Source: Streptococcus pneumoniae (GTDB lineage Bacteria > Bacillota > Bacilli > Lactobacillales > Streptococcaceae). From it: DNA of 64,000 nt. The notes under the pieces are model-generated. The model did no database searches, had not been told where the DNA came from, and saw only the letters and a program-made list of their open reading frames with translations. This document shows positions 1-8,123 of the stretch, piece after piece. Both the position numbers and the translations under genes were made by a program. The stretch spans positions 1 through 64,000 of the forward strand of contig NZ_CKYA01000004.1 in NCBI RefSeq assembly GCF_001113365.1, written 5' to 3'. How positions within the stretch are numbered: the stretch's first letter is position 1; the number at the start of each line of letters is the position of its first letter.

Positions 1-57
1 TAAACCTAATTGGATATCATTACGGTCTGAAAGGGTAAGGTGTTTATGTTTTGTCAT
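1..57 (-). CDS. IS30-family transposase, N-terminal fragment cut by window edge
   Basis: Reading the complement from an ATG at 57-55 gives MTKHKHLTLSDRNDIQLGL and runs off the left edge. This start is typical of IS30-family (DDE) transposases of streptococci, which open with a helix-turn-helix that binds the element's terminal repeats. A GAGG ribosome-binding motif lies about 8 bases upstream. Only 19 codons are visible, so the DDE catalytic core and intactness cannot be judged. The family call rests on recalled similarity of this N-terminus. Confidence 0.75.
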   Translation of the reverse strand, partial: MTKHKHLTLSDRNDIQLGL

Positions 58-225
58 AGTAGACCTCGTTTCTAACTCAAACGTCTCACACTTAATTCCA
101 CCATAAAAATCCGTTTTAGACTAATTTCCACTTTGGTCAGGCAAGTGGAAGTTACTTTGAGAAGTTAGCTATCAAATTTTTACGGAAAATTTGATTGACT
201 CCATTAGGATTTTTAATCTTTTTTT
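58..225. other. Non-coding stretch holding the end of the IS element and a perfect hairpin
   Basis: This is the upstream region of the transposase fragment, so one terminal inverted repeat of the insertion sequence should lie here, probably between about 100 and 165. I could not fix the boundary without the other end. Positions 171-180 and 186-195 form a perfect 10-bp inverted repeat (ATCAAATTTT / AAAATTTGAT, 5-base loop). It could be a terminator or the target hairpin beside the element. Confidence 0.4.
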
Positions 226-233
226 GATATAAT
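225..233 (+). promoter_or_regulatory. Extended -10 promoter of degV
   Basis: TGATATAAT is a TGn-extended -10 with a perfect TATAAT at 228-233. No good -35 hexamer lies 17 bases upstream, which is usual for extended -10 promoters. Start of transcription would be near 240, giving a leader of about 40 bases before degV. Confidence 0.6.
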
Positions 234-281
234 TAAAAGTAAGAAAACCAATCTGAATCCTAAAATAGAAAGATTGATACT

Positions 282-1121
282 ATGACAAAAATTAAGATTG
301 TAACCGATTCATCTGTTACTATTGAACCTGAACTCGTAAAACAATTAGATATTACGGTAGTTCCACTATCTGTAATGATTGATAATGTTGTTTATTCTGA
401 TGCTGATTTGAAAGAAGAAGGTAAATTTCTTCAGTTGATGCAAGCAAGTAAGAATCTTCCGAAAACAAGCCAGCCACCTGTTGGTGTCTTTGCTGAAGTG
501 TTTGAAGACCTATGCAAGGATGGTAGTCAGATTCTTGCTATTCATATGTCTCATGCCCTTTCTGGTACTGTAGAAGCGGCACGTCAGGGTGCTAGCTTAT
601 CTACTGCCGATGTGACAGTTATTGATAGTTCCTTCACTGACCAAGCCTTGAAATTCCAAGTTGTTGAGGCTGCGAAATTAGCACAAGAAGGCAAAGATAT
701 GGCGGAAATTTTATCTCACGTTGAAGAGGTAAAAAACCATACAGAGCTTTATATTGGTGTTTCGACTTTGGAAAATCTTGTTAAAGGTGGACGAATTGGC
801 CGTGTAACTGGATTGTTGAGTTCTCTTCTTAATATCCGTGTTGTCATGCAAATGAAAGACCATGAATTGCAGCCAATGGTTAAAGGTCGTGGAGCTAAAA
901 CCTTTAAAAAATGGTTAGATGAGTTGACAACATCTCTCTCTGAACGTTCTGTAGCAGAGATTGGAATTTCATATTCTGGTAGTGCTGATTGGGCAAAAGA
1001 GATGAAAGAAAGCTTACAAGCCTATGTTGAACAGCCAATTTCTGTTTTGGAAACGGGTTCCATTATTCAAACGCACACGGGTGAGAACGCTTGGGCTATT
1101 TTGGTACGTTACCACTCCTAA
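282..1121 (+). CDS. DegV family fatty-acid-binding protein
   Basis: The 279-residue product has the usual DegV/FakB length. It starts with the characteristic KIVTDSS motif near residue 4 and contains the conserved block VKGGRIGR near residue 165. Proteins of this family bind a single long-chain fatty acid and, as FakB, present it to the FakA kinase so exogenous fatty acids enter phospholipid synthesis in the cytoplasm. No fakA is in the window, so the FakB role is family inference. The ATG at 282 follows a weak AGAAAG ribosome site. The gene sits upstream of hup, as I recall for pneumococcus, but hup has its own promoter. Confidence 0.85.
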   Translation: MTKIKIVTDSSVTIEPELVKQLDITVVPLSVMIDNVVYSDADLKEEGKFLQLMQASKNLPKTSQPPVGVFAEVFEDLCKDGSQILAIHMSHALSGTVEAARQGASLSTADVTVIDSSFTDQALKFQVVEAAKLAQEGKDMAEILSHVEEVKNHTELYIGVSTLENLVKGGRIGRVTGLLSSLLNIRVVMQMKDHELQPMVKGRGAKTFKKWLDELTTSLSERSVAEIGISYSGSADWAKEMKESLQAYVEQPISVLETGSIIQTHTGENAWAILVRYHS

Positions 1122-1158
1122 AAAAATAAAGAAAATGGGAAGAAATAGCGTTTTTAAC

Positions 1159-1187
1159 TTGACCTAAAAGGGATTTTAGGATATGAT
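1159..1187 (+). promoter_or_regulatory. hup promoter (-35 TTGACC, 17 bp, -10 TATGAT)
   Basis: TTGACC at 1159-1164 and TATGAT at 1182-1187 are separated by exactly 17 bases. Transcription would start near 1194, leaving about 34 bases of leader that carries the strong TTGGAGGAATC ribosome site before the hup ATG. Confidence 0.75.
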
Positions 1188-1227
1188 TATATTTGTTAAT
1201 TAGAAATTATTTGGAGGAATCGTTAAC

Positions 1228-1503
1228 ATGGCAAACAAACAAGATTTGATCGCTAAAGTAGCAGAAGCTACAGAATTGACTAAGAAAGACTCAGCAGCAG
1301 CAGTTGAAGCTGTATTTGCAGCGGTAGCTGACTATCTTGCAGCTGGTGAAAAAGTTCAATTGATCGGTTTTGGTAACTTTGAAGTTCGTGAGCGTGCAGA
1401 ACGTAAAGGTCGCAACCCACAAACTGGTAAAGAAATGACAATTGCAGCTTCTAAAGTTCCAGCATTCAAAGCTGGTAAAGCTCTTAAAGACGCTGTTAAA
1501 TAA
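1228..1503 (+). CDS. hup: DNA-binding protein HU
   Basis: At 91 residues it is a full-length HU/IHF-family protein. It starts MANKQDLIAKVAE and carries the family signature GFGNFEVRERAERKGRNPQT (residues about 47-66), which includes the beta-arm that inserts into the DNA minor groove. HU is the abundant nucleoid architectural protein and is normally the only HU homologue in streptococci. Codon use is strongly biased to optimal codons (GGT, CGT, AAC, GCA), consistent with high expression. It has a near-consensus promoter, a strong GGAGG ribosome site and its own terminator, so it is a monocistronic unit. Confidence 0.97.
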   Translation: MANKQDLIAKVAEATELTKKDSAAAVEAVFAAVADYLAAGEKVQLIGFGNFEVRERAERKGRNPQTGKEMTIAASKVPAFKAGKALKDAVK

Positions 1504-1512
1504 TCAGCCTTT

Positions 1513-1558
1513 AAAAAGCCTACTGATCAAGCTTTCTAGCTTGGTCAGTAGGCTTTTT
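1513..1558 (+). terminator. Strong rho-independent terminator of hup
   Basis: A 20-bp stem (1513-1532 with 1539-1558, one G-T pair, 6-base loop) has an A-rich left foot and a T-rich right foot. It starts 10 bases after the hup stop codon. Confidence 0.93.
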
Positions 1559-1623
1559 AATTATGAAATCTAGTAATAAATAGAGTTAAAAAGTTGAATG
1601 CTCCGAAAATATTGTATATTGTA

Positions 1624-1731
1624 TATATAGTAGTTGAATCTAAAATAGTACGAAACAATTTCTAAAACATTTATAGAAATTAATTTTACTTTCCCAATCG
1701 ATTTGTTCTTATCTTATTTCAATCTGATATA
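1624..1731. repeat. Degenerate RUP-like repeat (about 107 bp)
   Basis: The left side, starting TAGTTGAATCTAAAATAGTA, is echoed in inverted, diverged form at the right side (near 1703-1731). The inside contains a second imperfect palindrome around TTTCTAAAACATTTATAGAAA. Length and internal text match my memory of the RUP element of the mitis group, which is thought to be mobilised by IS630-Spn1. The right end is degenerate, so this copy is probably dead. Recall only; an alignment to RUP is needed. Confidence 0.45.
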
Positions 1732-1895
1732 CGTATGTATATAATGAAAAGAATTAAATAATAGAATTGTGAGATAACTATTTGAAGCAAGATTAGCTGG
1801 TTAGAAAGTCCAACAAGATAGCGAAGGAATCTAACATAAATTTTACATAATTTACTTTATGTTACAAACCCTTCGCTAAAATACTTACCATTATC
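1732..1895. other. Non-coding region with nested inverted repeat upstream of the ABC-F promoter
   Basis: Part of the 427-base gap between hup and the ABC-F gene. Two nested stems are visible: TAGCGAAGG (1819-1827) with CCTTCGCTA (1870-1878), and inside it TAACATAAA (1832-1840) with TTTATGTTA (1856-1864), around a 15-base AT loop. There is no T-run after it, so it is not a usual terminator. It ends 18 bases before the -35 box. No plausible ORF was seen. Confidence 0.5.
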
Positions 1896-1924
1896 TTGAA
1901 TGCCTTAGGGAAACATGCTATACT
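1896..1924 (+). promoter_or_regulatory. Promoter of the ABC-F gene, positioned for a leaderless transcript
   Basis: TTGAAT (1896-1901), 17-base spacer, TATACT (1919-1924). Only six bases (GTTTGT) separate the -10 from the ATG at 1931. Transcription would therefore start at or within a base of the start codon, and no Shine-Dalgarno sequence is present. Confidence 0.75.
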
Positions 1925-1930
1925 GTTTGT

Positions 1931-3832
1931 ATGATTATTTTACAAGCTAATAAAATTGAACGATCTTTTGCAGGAGAGGTTCTTTTTGATAATATCAACC
2001 TGCAGGTTGATGAACGAGACAGGATTGCCCTTGTTGGGAAAAATGGTGCAGGTAAGTCTACTCTTTTGAAGATTTTAGTTGGAGAAGAGGAGCCAACTAG
2101 CGGAGAAATCAATAAGAAAAAAGATATTTCTTTGTCTTATCTAGCCCAAGATAGCCGTTTTGAGTCTGAAAATACCATCTACGATGAGATGCTTCATGTC
2201 TTTGATGACTTGCGTCGGACTGAGAAACAACTTCGTCAGATGGAGTTGGAGATGGGTGAAAAGTCTGGTGAAGATTTGGATAAACTGATGTCAGATTACG
2301 ACCGCTTATCTGAGAATTTTCGTCAAGCAGGTGGCTTTACCTATGAAGCTGATATTCGAGCGATTTTGAATGGATTCAAGTTTGACGAATCTATGTGGCA
2401 GATGAAAATTGCCGAGCTTTCTGGTGGTCAAAATACTCGTCTGGCACTTGCCAAAATGCTTCTTGAAAAGCCAAATCTCTTGGTCTTGGACGAGCCAACC
2501 AACCACTTGGATATCGAAACCATTGCCTGGCTAGAGAATTACCTAGTAAACTATAGCGGTGCCCTCATTATTGTCAGCCACGACCGTTATTTCTTGGACA
2601 AGGTTGCAACGATTACGCTGGATTTGACCAAGCATTCCTTGGATCGCTATGTGGGCAACTACTCTCGTTTTGTCGAGTTGAAGGAGCAAAAGCTAGCTAC
2701 TGAGGCAAAAAATTATGAAAAGCAACAGAAGGAGATTGCTGCTCTGGAAGATTTTGTCAACCGCAATCTAGTCCGAGCTTCAACGACCAAACGTGCCCAA
2801 TCTCGCCGTAAACAATTGGAAAAAATGGAGCGTTTGGACAAGCCTGAAACTGGTAAGAAATCAGCAAACATGACCTTCCAGTCTGAGAAAACGTCGGGCA
2901 ATATTGTCTTGACTGTTGAAAATGCGGCTATTGGTTATGATGGGGAAGTATTGTCAGAGCCTATCAGCCTAGACCTTCGTAAGATGAATGCTGTCGCCAT
3001 CGTTGGTCCAAATGGAATCGGCAAGTCAACCTTTATCAAGTCTATTGTGGACCAGATTCCTTTTATCAAGGGAGAAAAGCGCTTTGGCGCTAATGTTGAG
3101 GTTGGTTACTATGACCAAACCCAAAGCAAGCTGACACCAAGTAATACTGTATTAGATGAACTCTGGAATGATTTTAAACTGACACCAGAAGTTGAAATCC
3201 GCAATCGTCTAGGTGCCTTCCTTTTCTCAGGAGATGATGTTAAAAAATCAGTTGGCATGCTGTCTGGGGGCGAGAAAGCTCGTTTGCTTTTGGCTAAATT
3301 GTCTATGGAAAATAACAACTTTCTGATTCTGGACGAGCCGACCAACCACTTAGATATTGATAGCAAGGAAGTGTTGGAAAATGCCTTGATTGACTTTGAT
3401 GGAACCTTGCTGTTTGTCAGCCATGACCGTTACTTTATCAATCGTGTGGCAACTCATGTTCTAGAATTGTCTGAGAATGGCTCGACTCTCTACTTGGGTG
3501 ATTATGACTACTATGTTGATAAAAAGGCTGAAATGGAAGTCAGTCTGACAGAGGAAGCTTTAACTAGCAATCAAGTAAAAGAACCGAGCCCAGTCAATGA
3601 TTATCAAGCCCAGAAAGCAAGTCAAAAAGAAGTTCGTAAACTCATGCGACAAATCGAAAATCTAGAAGCTGAAATCGAAGAGTTAGAAAGTCAAAGCCAA
3701 GCCATTTCTGAACAAATGTTGGAAACAAACGATGCCGAAAAACTGATGGAATTGCAGGCTGAGCTGGATAAAATCAGCCACCGTCAGGAAGAAGCTATGC
3801 TTGAGTGGGAAGAATTATCAGAGCAGGTGTGA
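1931..3832 (+). CDS. ABC-F family ATPase (YdiF type)
   Basis: The protein has 633 residues and two ABC ATPase domains, with no membrane segment. Domain 1 has Walker A GKNGAGKST (about 37-45), signature LSGGQ, and Walker B ending LDEPTNHLD. Domain 2 repeats the set (GPNGIGKST, LSGGEKARL, LDEPTNHLD). A linker rich in K/R and Q joins them, and the last 80 residues form a coiled coil of repeating E/L/Q heptads. ABC-F proteins act at the ribosomal E site. The C-terminal coiled coil and overall pattern fit the YdiF/Uup housekeeping group rather than a dedicated antibiotic-resistance factor, but that is inference. It appears to be leaderless. The Rgg gene follows after 3 bases, suggesting co-transcription. 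Confidence 0.9.
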   Translation: MIILQANKIERSFAGEVLFDNINLQVDERDRIALVGKNGAGKSTLLKILVGEEEPTSGEINKKKDISLSYLAQDSRFESENTIYDEMLHVFDDLRRTEKQLRQMELEMGEKSGEDLDKLMSDYDRLSENFRQAGGFTYEADIRAILNGFKFDESMWQMKIAELSGGQNTRLALAKMLLEKPNLLVLDEPTNHLDIETIAWLENYLVNYSGALIIVSHDRYFLDKVATITLDLTKHSLDRYVGNYSRFVELKEQKLATEAKNYEKQQKEIAALEDFVNRNLVRASTTKRAQSRRKQLEKMERLDKPETGKKSANMTFQSEKTSGNIVLTVENAAIGYDGEVLSEPISLDLRKMNAVAIVGPNGIGKSTFIKSIVDQIPFIKGEKRFGANVEVGYYDQTQSKLTPSNTVLDELWNDFKLTPEVEIRNRLGAFLFSGDDVKKSVGMLSGGEKARLLLAKLSMENNNFLILDEPTNHLDIDSKEVLENALIDFDGTLLFVSHDRYFINRVATHVLELSENGSTLYLGDYDYYVDKKAEMEVSLTEEALTSNQVKEPSPVNDYQAQKASQKEVRKLMRQIENLEAEIEELESQSQAISEQMLETNDAEKLMELQAELDKISHRQEEAMLEWEELSEQV

Positions 3833-3835
3833 AAA

Positions 3836-4699
3836 ATGGAAAATCTAGGAAAAGTATTTCGTGAATTTCGGACAAGTGGAAATTATTCTTTAAAGGAGGC
3901 TGCAGGCGAGTCCTGTTCAACTTCTCAGTTATCTCGATTTGAGCTTGGGGAGTCTGACCTAGCAGTCTCACGTTTCTTTGAGATTTTGGATAATATTCAT
4001 GTAACAATCGAAAATTTCATGGATAAGGCAAGGAATTTTCATAATCATGAACATGTTGCCATGATGGGACAAATTGTGCCTCTTTACTATTCAAATGATA
4101 TTGCAGGTTTTCAAAAGCTTCAAAGGGAACAACTTGAAAAGGCTAAGAGTTCGACAAGTCCCCTCTATTTTGAGCTGAACTGGATTTTGTTGCAAGGTCT
4201 GATTTGTCAAAGAGATTCGAGTTATGATATGAAGCAGGATGATTTGGATAAGGTAGCAGATTATCTTTTTAAAACGGAAGAATGGACCATGTATGAGTTG
4301 ATTCTTTTCGGGAACCTCTATAGTTTCTACGATGTGGATTATGTCACTCGGATTGGTAGAGAAGTTATGGAGAGGGAAGAATTTTACCAAGAGATTGGTC
4401 GCCATAAGAGATTAGTGTTGATTTTGGCTCTCAATTGTTACCAGCATTGTTTAGAGCATGCTTCTTTTGATAATGCAAGCTATTTTGAGACTTATACAGA
4501 GAAGATTATTGGCAAAGGTATTAAGCTTTATGAGCGTAATATTTTCCATTATCTAAAAGGCTTTTCCTTGTACCAAAAAGGACAGTGTAAAGAAGGCTGT
4601 AAGCAGATGAAAGAGGCCATGCGTATTTTTGACCTACTAGGTCTTCCAGAGCAAGTAGCCTACTATCAGGAACACTACGAAAAATTTGTCAAAGATTAA
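3836..4699 (+). CDS. Rgg/GadR/MutR-type transcriptional regulator
   Basis: 287 residues, the normal size of Rgg regulators. The N-terminal 60 residues are an XRE-type helix-turn-helix (LKEAAGESCSTSQLSRFELG, with the SQLSRFE recognition helix). The remainder is an all-helical, TPR-like repeat region of the kind that binds short peptides in Rgg/ComR/PlcR. It starts 3 bases after the ABC-F stop codon and sits just upstream of an MFS transporter, which is an attractive but unproven target. I looked for a short hydrophobic pheromone gene beside it and found no convincing one, so it may respond to no peptide or to one encoded elsewhere. Confidence 0.85.
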   Translation: MENLGKVFREFRTSGNYSLKEAAGESCSTSQLSRFELGESDLAVSRFFEILDNIHVTIENFMDKARNFHNHEHVAMMGQIVPLYYSNDIAGFQKLQREQLEKAKSSTSPLYFELNWILLQGLICQRDSSYDMKQDDLDKVADYLFKTEEWTMYELILFGNLYSFYDVDYVTRIGREVMEREEFYQEIGRHKRLVLILALNCYQHCLEHASFDNASYFETYTEKIIGKGIKLYERNIFHYLKGFSLYQKGQCKEGCKQMKEAMRIFDLLGLPEQVAYYQEHYEKFVKD

Positions 4700-4741
4700 T
4701 TTTCCCAAATAAGGGAAAAATGAAAAAGCTCCTTTCGGTTT

Positions 4742-4750
4742 TGGTACAAT
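4742..4750 (+). promoter_or_regulatory. Extended -10 promoter of the MFS gene
   Basis: TGGTACAAT is a TGn-extended -10 with TACAAT at 4745-4750. A good GAGAGGAG ribosome site follows before the ATG at 4779. A small stem (TTTTCCC 4700-4706 with GGGAAAA 4713-4719) lies between the Rgg stop and this promoter, without a T-run. Confidence 0.55.
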
Positions 4751-4778
4751 AGTTTCAAAATTTGAGAGGAGTTTTTAT

Positions 4779-5957
4779 ATGAATCGCTATGCAGTACAGT
4801 TGATTAGCCGCGGAGCTGTTAACAAGATAGGGAATATGCTCTATGATTATGGAAATAGTGTCTGGTTGGCTTCCATGGGAACTATCGGACAGACAGTTTT
4901 AGGAATGTATCAGATTTCTGAACTCGTCACATCTATTCTCGTAAATCCCTTTGGCGGAGTCATTTCAGACCGTTTTTCTCGTCGTAGGATTTTAATGGTG
5001 ACAGACCTTGTTTGTGGGATTCTTTGTCTGGCTATTTCTTTCATAAGGAATGACAGCTGGATGATTGGCGCTTTGATTGTTGCCAACATTGTGCAGGCTA
5101 TTGCTTTCGCATTTTCTCGTACAGCCAATAAAGCTATCATAACTGAGGTTGTTGAGAAAGATGAGATTGTGATCTATAACTCTCGCCTAGAATTAGTTTT
5201 GCAGGTTGTAGGTGTTAGCTCTCCTGTTCTTTCCTTCCTTGTTTTACAATTTGCAAGTCTCCATATGACGCTACTGCTAGACTCGCTGACTTTTTTCATT
5301 GCTTTTGTTCTAGTGGCTTTCCTTCCAAAAGAGGAAGCAAAAGTTCAAGAGAAAAAGGCTTTTACTGGGAGAGATATTTTTGTAGATATCAAGGATGGGT
5401 TACACTATATCTGGCATCAGCAAGAAATTTTCTTCCTTTTGCTGGTAGCTTCCAGCGTTAATTTCTTTTTTGCAGCTTTTGAATTTCTACTTCCCTTTTC
5501 GAATCAGCTTTACGGGTCAGAAGGAGCCTATGCAAGTATTTTAACTATGGGGGCTATTGGTTCCATCATTGGGGCTCTTCTAGCTAGTAAAATTAAAGCT
5601 AATGTTTATAATCTTTTGATTTTACTAGCTTTGACAGGTGTCGGAGTTTTTATGATGGGATTACCACTGCCAACTTTTCTTTCCTTTTCTGGAAATTTAG
5701 TTTGTGAATTGTTTATGACGATTTTTAATATTCACTTTTTTACTCAAGTACAAACCAAGGTTGAGAGCGAATTTCTTGGGAGAGTACTGAGTACAATTTT
5801 TACCTTAGCTATTCTATTTATGCCTATTGCAAAAGGATTTATGACAGTCTTGCCAAGTGTACATCTCTCTTCTTTCCTGATAATTGGAAGTGGTGTTATC
5901 ATCTTGTCTTGTATATCGTTTATTTATGTACGAACTCATTTCAAAAAAGGGCTATAA
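4779..5957 (+). CDS. Major facilitator superfamily transporter (Mef-like efflux group)
   Basis: A 392-residue integral membrane protein with about 12 hydrophobic segments. It has the MFS loop 2-3 motif near residues 58-70 (GGVISDRFSRRRIL, the G-x3-D-R-x-x-R-R pattern). Length and N-terminus resemble the MFS_3/macrolide-efflux subgroup (export of drugs or siderophores driven by proton motive force), but no residue in view fixes the substrate. The ATG follows GAGAGGAG at optimal spacing. It is encoded directly after the Rgg-type regulator but has its own promoter. A hairpin follows at 6003-6026. Confidence 0.85.
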   Translation: MNRYAVQLISRGAVNKIGNMLYDYGNSVWLASMGTIGQTVLGMYQISELVTSILVNPFGGVISDRFSRRRILMVTDLVCGILCLAISFIRNDSWMIGALIVANIVQAIAFAFSRTANKAIITEVVEKDEIVIYNSRLELVLQVVGVSSPVLSFLVLQFASLHMTLLLDSLTFFIAFVLVAFLPKEEAKVQEKKAFTGRDIFVDIKDGLHYIWHQQEIFFLLLVASSVNFFFAAFEFLLPFSNQLYGSEGAYASILTMGAIGSIIGALLASKIKANVYNLLILLALTGVGVFMMGLPLPTFLSFSGNLVCELFMTIFNIHFFTQVQTKVESEFLGRVLSTIFTLAILFMPIAKGFMTVLPSVHLSSFLIIGSGVIILSCISFIYVRTHFKKGL

Positions 5958-6002
5958 GTCTGTTTGAGTTTTAAAAATAATTCCAATCTAAGTGTTTTTT
6001 CC

Positions 6003-6026
6003 GCCCTTCTCGTTTGTGAGGAGGGC
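6003..6026. terminator. GC-rich hairpin between MFS gene and ligA
   Basis: GCCCTTCTC (6003-6011) pairs with GAGGAGGGC (6018-6026) around a 6-base loop, preceded by a T-run and followed by TTAGTTT. It is a probable terminator for the MFS gene. The loop and right arm also contain the -35 region of the ligA promoter. Confidence 0.6.
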
Positions 6027-6043
6027 TTAGTTTATGGTAAAAT
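6014..6043 (+). promoter_or_regulatory. Extended -10 promoter of ligA, positioned for a leaderless transcript
   Basis: TTGTGA (6014-6019), 18-base spacer ending in TGG, then TAAAAT (6038-6043). The ATG of ligA starts six bases after the -10, so the mRNA should begin at the start codon. No Shine-Dalgarno motif precedes the ATG. Confidence 0.7.
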
Positions 6044-6049
6044 GGTCTT

Positions 6050-8008
6050 ATGAATAAAAGAATGAATGAGTTAGTCGCCTTGCTCAATCGCTATGCGACT
6101 GAGTACTATACGAGTGACAATCCCTCGGTTTCAGACAGTGAGTATGACCGTCTTTATCGTGAGTTGGTTGAGTTAGAAACTGCCTATCCAGATCAAGTGT
6201 TAGCAGATAGTCCGACCCATCGTGTTGGTGGCAAGGTTTTAGATGGTTTTGAAAAATACAGTCATCAGTATCCTCTTTATAGTTTGCAGGATGCTTTTTC
6301 ACGTGAGGAGCTTGAAGCTTTTGATGCGCGTGTTCGTAAGGAAGTGGCTCATCCGACCTATATTTGTGAGCTGAAAATCGATGGCTTATCTATCTCGCTA
6401 ACTTATGAAAAGGGGATTTTGGTTGCTGGTGTAACACGTGGAGATGGTTCTGTTGGTGAAAATATTACAGAAAACCTCAAGCGTGTTAAGGACATTCCTT
6501 TGACCTTACCAGAAGAACTTGATATTACAGTTCGTGGGGAATGTTATATGCCACGCGCTTCTTTTGACCAGGTTAACCAAGCTCGCCAAGAAAATGGAGA
6601 GCCTGAATTTGCCAATCCTCGTAATGCGGCAGCAGGAACCTTGCGTCAGCTAGATACAGCAGTAGTTGCCAAGCGCAATCTTGCCACTTTCCTCTATCAA
6701 GAAGCCAGCCCTTCAACTCGTGACAGCCAAGAAAAGGTTTTGAAGCACCTAGAACAACTTGGTTTTATGGTCAATCCTAAGCGGATTTTGGCTGAAAACA
6801 TAGATGAAATCTGGAATTTTATCCAAGAAGTAGGAGAGGAACGGGACAATCTTCCCTATGATATCGATGGGGTGGTGATCAAGGTCAACGACTTAGCAGG
6901 TCAAGAAGAACTCGGTTTTACCGTTAAGGCTCCAAAGTGGGCAGTGGCTTATAAGTTCCCAGCTGAAGAAAAAGAAGCTCAACTCTTATCAGTTGATTGG
7001 ACAGTTGGCCGTACGGGTGTTGTAACCCCAACTGCGAATCTAACACCAGTACAACTAGCTGGAACAACTGTTAGCCGTGCAACTCTGCACAATGTGGATT
7101 ATATTGCTAAAAAAGATATCCGCAAAGCCGACACGGTTATCGTCTATAAGGCTGGTGACATCATTCCTGCTGTTTTACGAGTGGTAGAGTCCAAACGGGT
7201 TTCTGAAGAGAAACTAGATATTCCTACAAACTGTCCAAGTTGTGACTCTGACTTGTTGCACTTTGAAGATGAAGTGGCCCTGCGTTGTATCAATCCGCGT
7301 TGCCCTGCCCAAATCATGGAAGGTTTGATTCACTTTGCCTCTCGAGATGCCATGAATATTACAGGGCTTGGTCCATCTATTGTTGAGAAACTCTTTGCTG
7401 CAGACCTAGTCAAGGATGTGGCGGATATTTATCGTTTGCGAGAAGAAGATTTTCTCCTTTTAGAGGGGGTTAAGGAAAAATCCGCTTCTAAACTGTATCA
7501 GGCCATCCAAGCATCTAAGGAAAATTCTGCCGAGAAGCTCTTGTTTGGTCTAGGCATTCGCCATGTAGGAAGCAAGGCCAGTCAGCTCTTACTCCAACAT
7601 TTTCACTCGATTGAAAATCTTACCCAGGCAGATCCAGAGGAAGTGGCAAGTATTGAAAGTCTGGGTGGTGTGATTGCCAAGAGTCTTCAGACTTATTTTG
7701 CTACAGAAGGATCGAAGATTCTCTTAGACGAGTTGAAAGAAACTGGGGTCAATCTGGACTATAAAGGTCAGACTGTAGTAGCAGATGCAGCCTTGTCAGG
7801 TTTGACAGTGGTATTGACTGGAAAATTAGAACGTCTCAAGCGCTCAGAAGCTAAAAGCAAACTCGAAAGTCTGGGGGCCAAAGTGACAGGCAGTGTTTCT
7901 AAAAAGACCGACCTCGTCATTGCAGGAGCAGATGCTGGAAGTAAACTTCAAAAGGCACAGGAACTTGGTATCGAGGTTCGAGACGAGGCTTGGCTAGAAA
8001 GTTTGTAA
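6050..8008 (+). CDS. ligA: NAD+-dependent DNA ligase
   Basis: 652 residues, the full length of bacterial LigA. It has an N-terminal domain Ia, then the adenylation motif KIDG with the AMP-accepting lysine at residue 109 (ELKIDGLS). An OB-fold follows, then a four-cysteine zinc finger (CPSC near 399 and CINPRC near 418), helix-hairpin-helix repeats (GLGIRHVGSKA), and a C-terminal BRCT domain (about 575-652). It seals nicks in Okazaki fragments and repair intermediates. The start at 6050 is chosen because the promoter -10 lies six bases upstream. An in-frame ATG four codons later is the only close alternative. Confidence 0.98.
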   Translation: MNKRMNELVALLNRYATEYYTSDNPSVSDSEYDRLYRELVELETAYPDQVLADSPTHRVGGKVLDGFEKYSHQYPLYSLQDAFSREELEAFDARVRKEVAHPTYICELKIDGLSISLTYEKGILVAGVTRGDGSVGENITENLKRVKDIPLTLPEELDITVRGECYMPRASFDQVNQARQENGEPEFANPRNAAAGTLRQLDTAVVAKRNLATFLYQEASPSTRDSQEKVLKHLEQLGFMVNPKRILAENIDEIWNFIQEVGEERDNLPYDIDGVVIKVNDLAGQEELGFTVKAPKWAVAYKFPAEEKEAQLLSVDWTVGRTGVVTPTANLTPVQLAGTTVSRATLHNVDYIAKKDIRKADTVIVYKAGDIIPAVLRVVESKRVSEEKLDIPTNCPSCDSDLLHFEDEVALRCINPRCPAQIMEGLIHFASRDAMNITGLGPSIVEKLFAADLVKDVADIYRLREEDFLLLEGVKEKSASKLYQAIQASKENSAEKLLFGLGIRHVGSKASQLLLQHFHSIENLTQADPEEVASIESLGGVIAKSLQTYFATEGSKILLDELKETGVNLDYKGQTVVADAALSGLTVVLTGKLERLKRSEAKSKLESLGAKVTGSVSKKTDLVIAGADAGSKLQKAQELGIEVRDEAWLESL

Positions 8009-8123
8009 TGATCGTTTAAAAACAGAGTTTAGATAATATGACTATGTCTGTTAATTGAGACGTGATTGACAAAAAATTATTAGTGAAACAGAAATAAATT
8101 AAAAACAAAAAGGAAAAATAAAA

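Noticed and set aside
4720..4752. Ten-codon frame MKKLLSVLVQ next to the Rgg gene as a pheromone precursor
   Set aside because: Too short for a known short hydrophobic peptide precursor, no ribosome site, and it overlaps the extended -10 of the MFS promoter.
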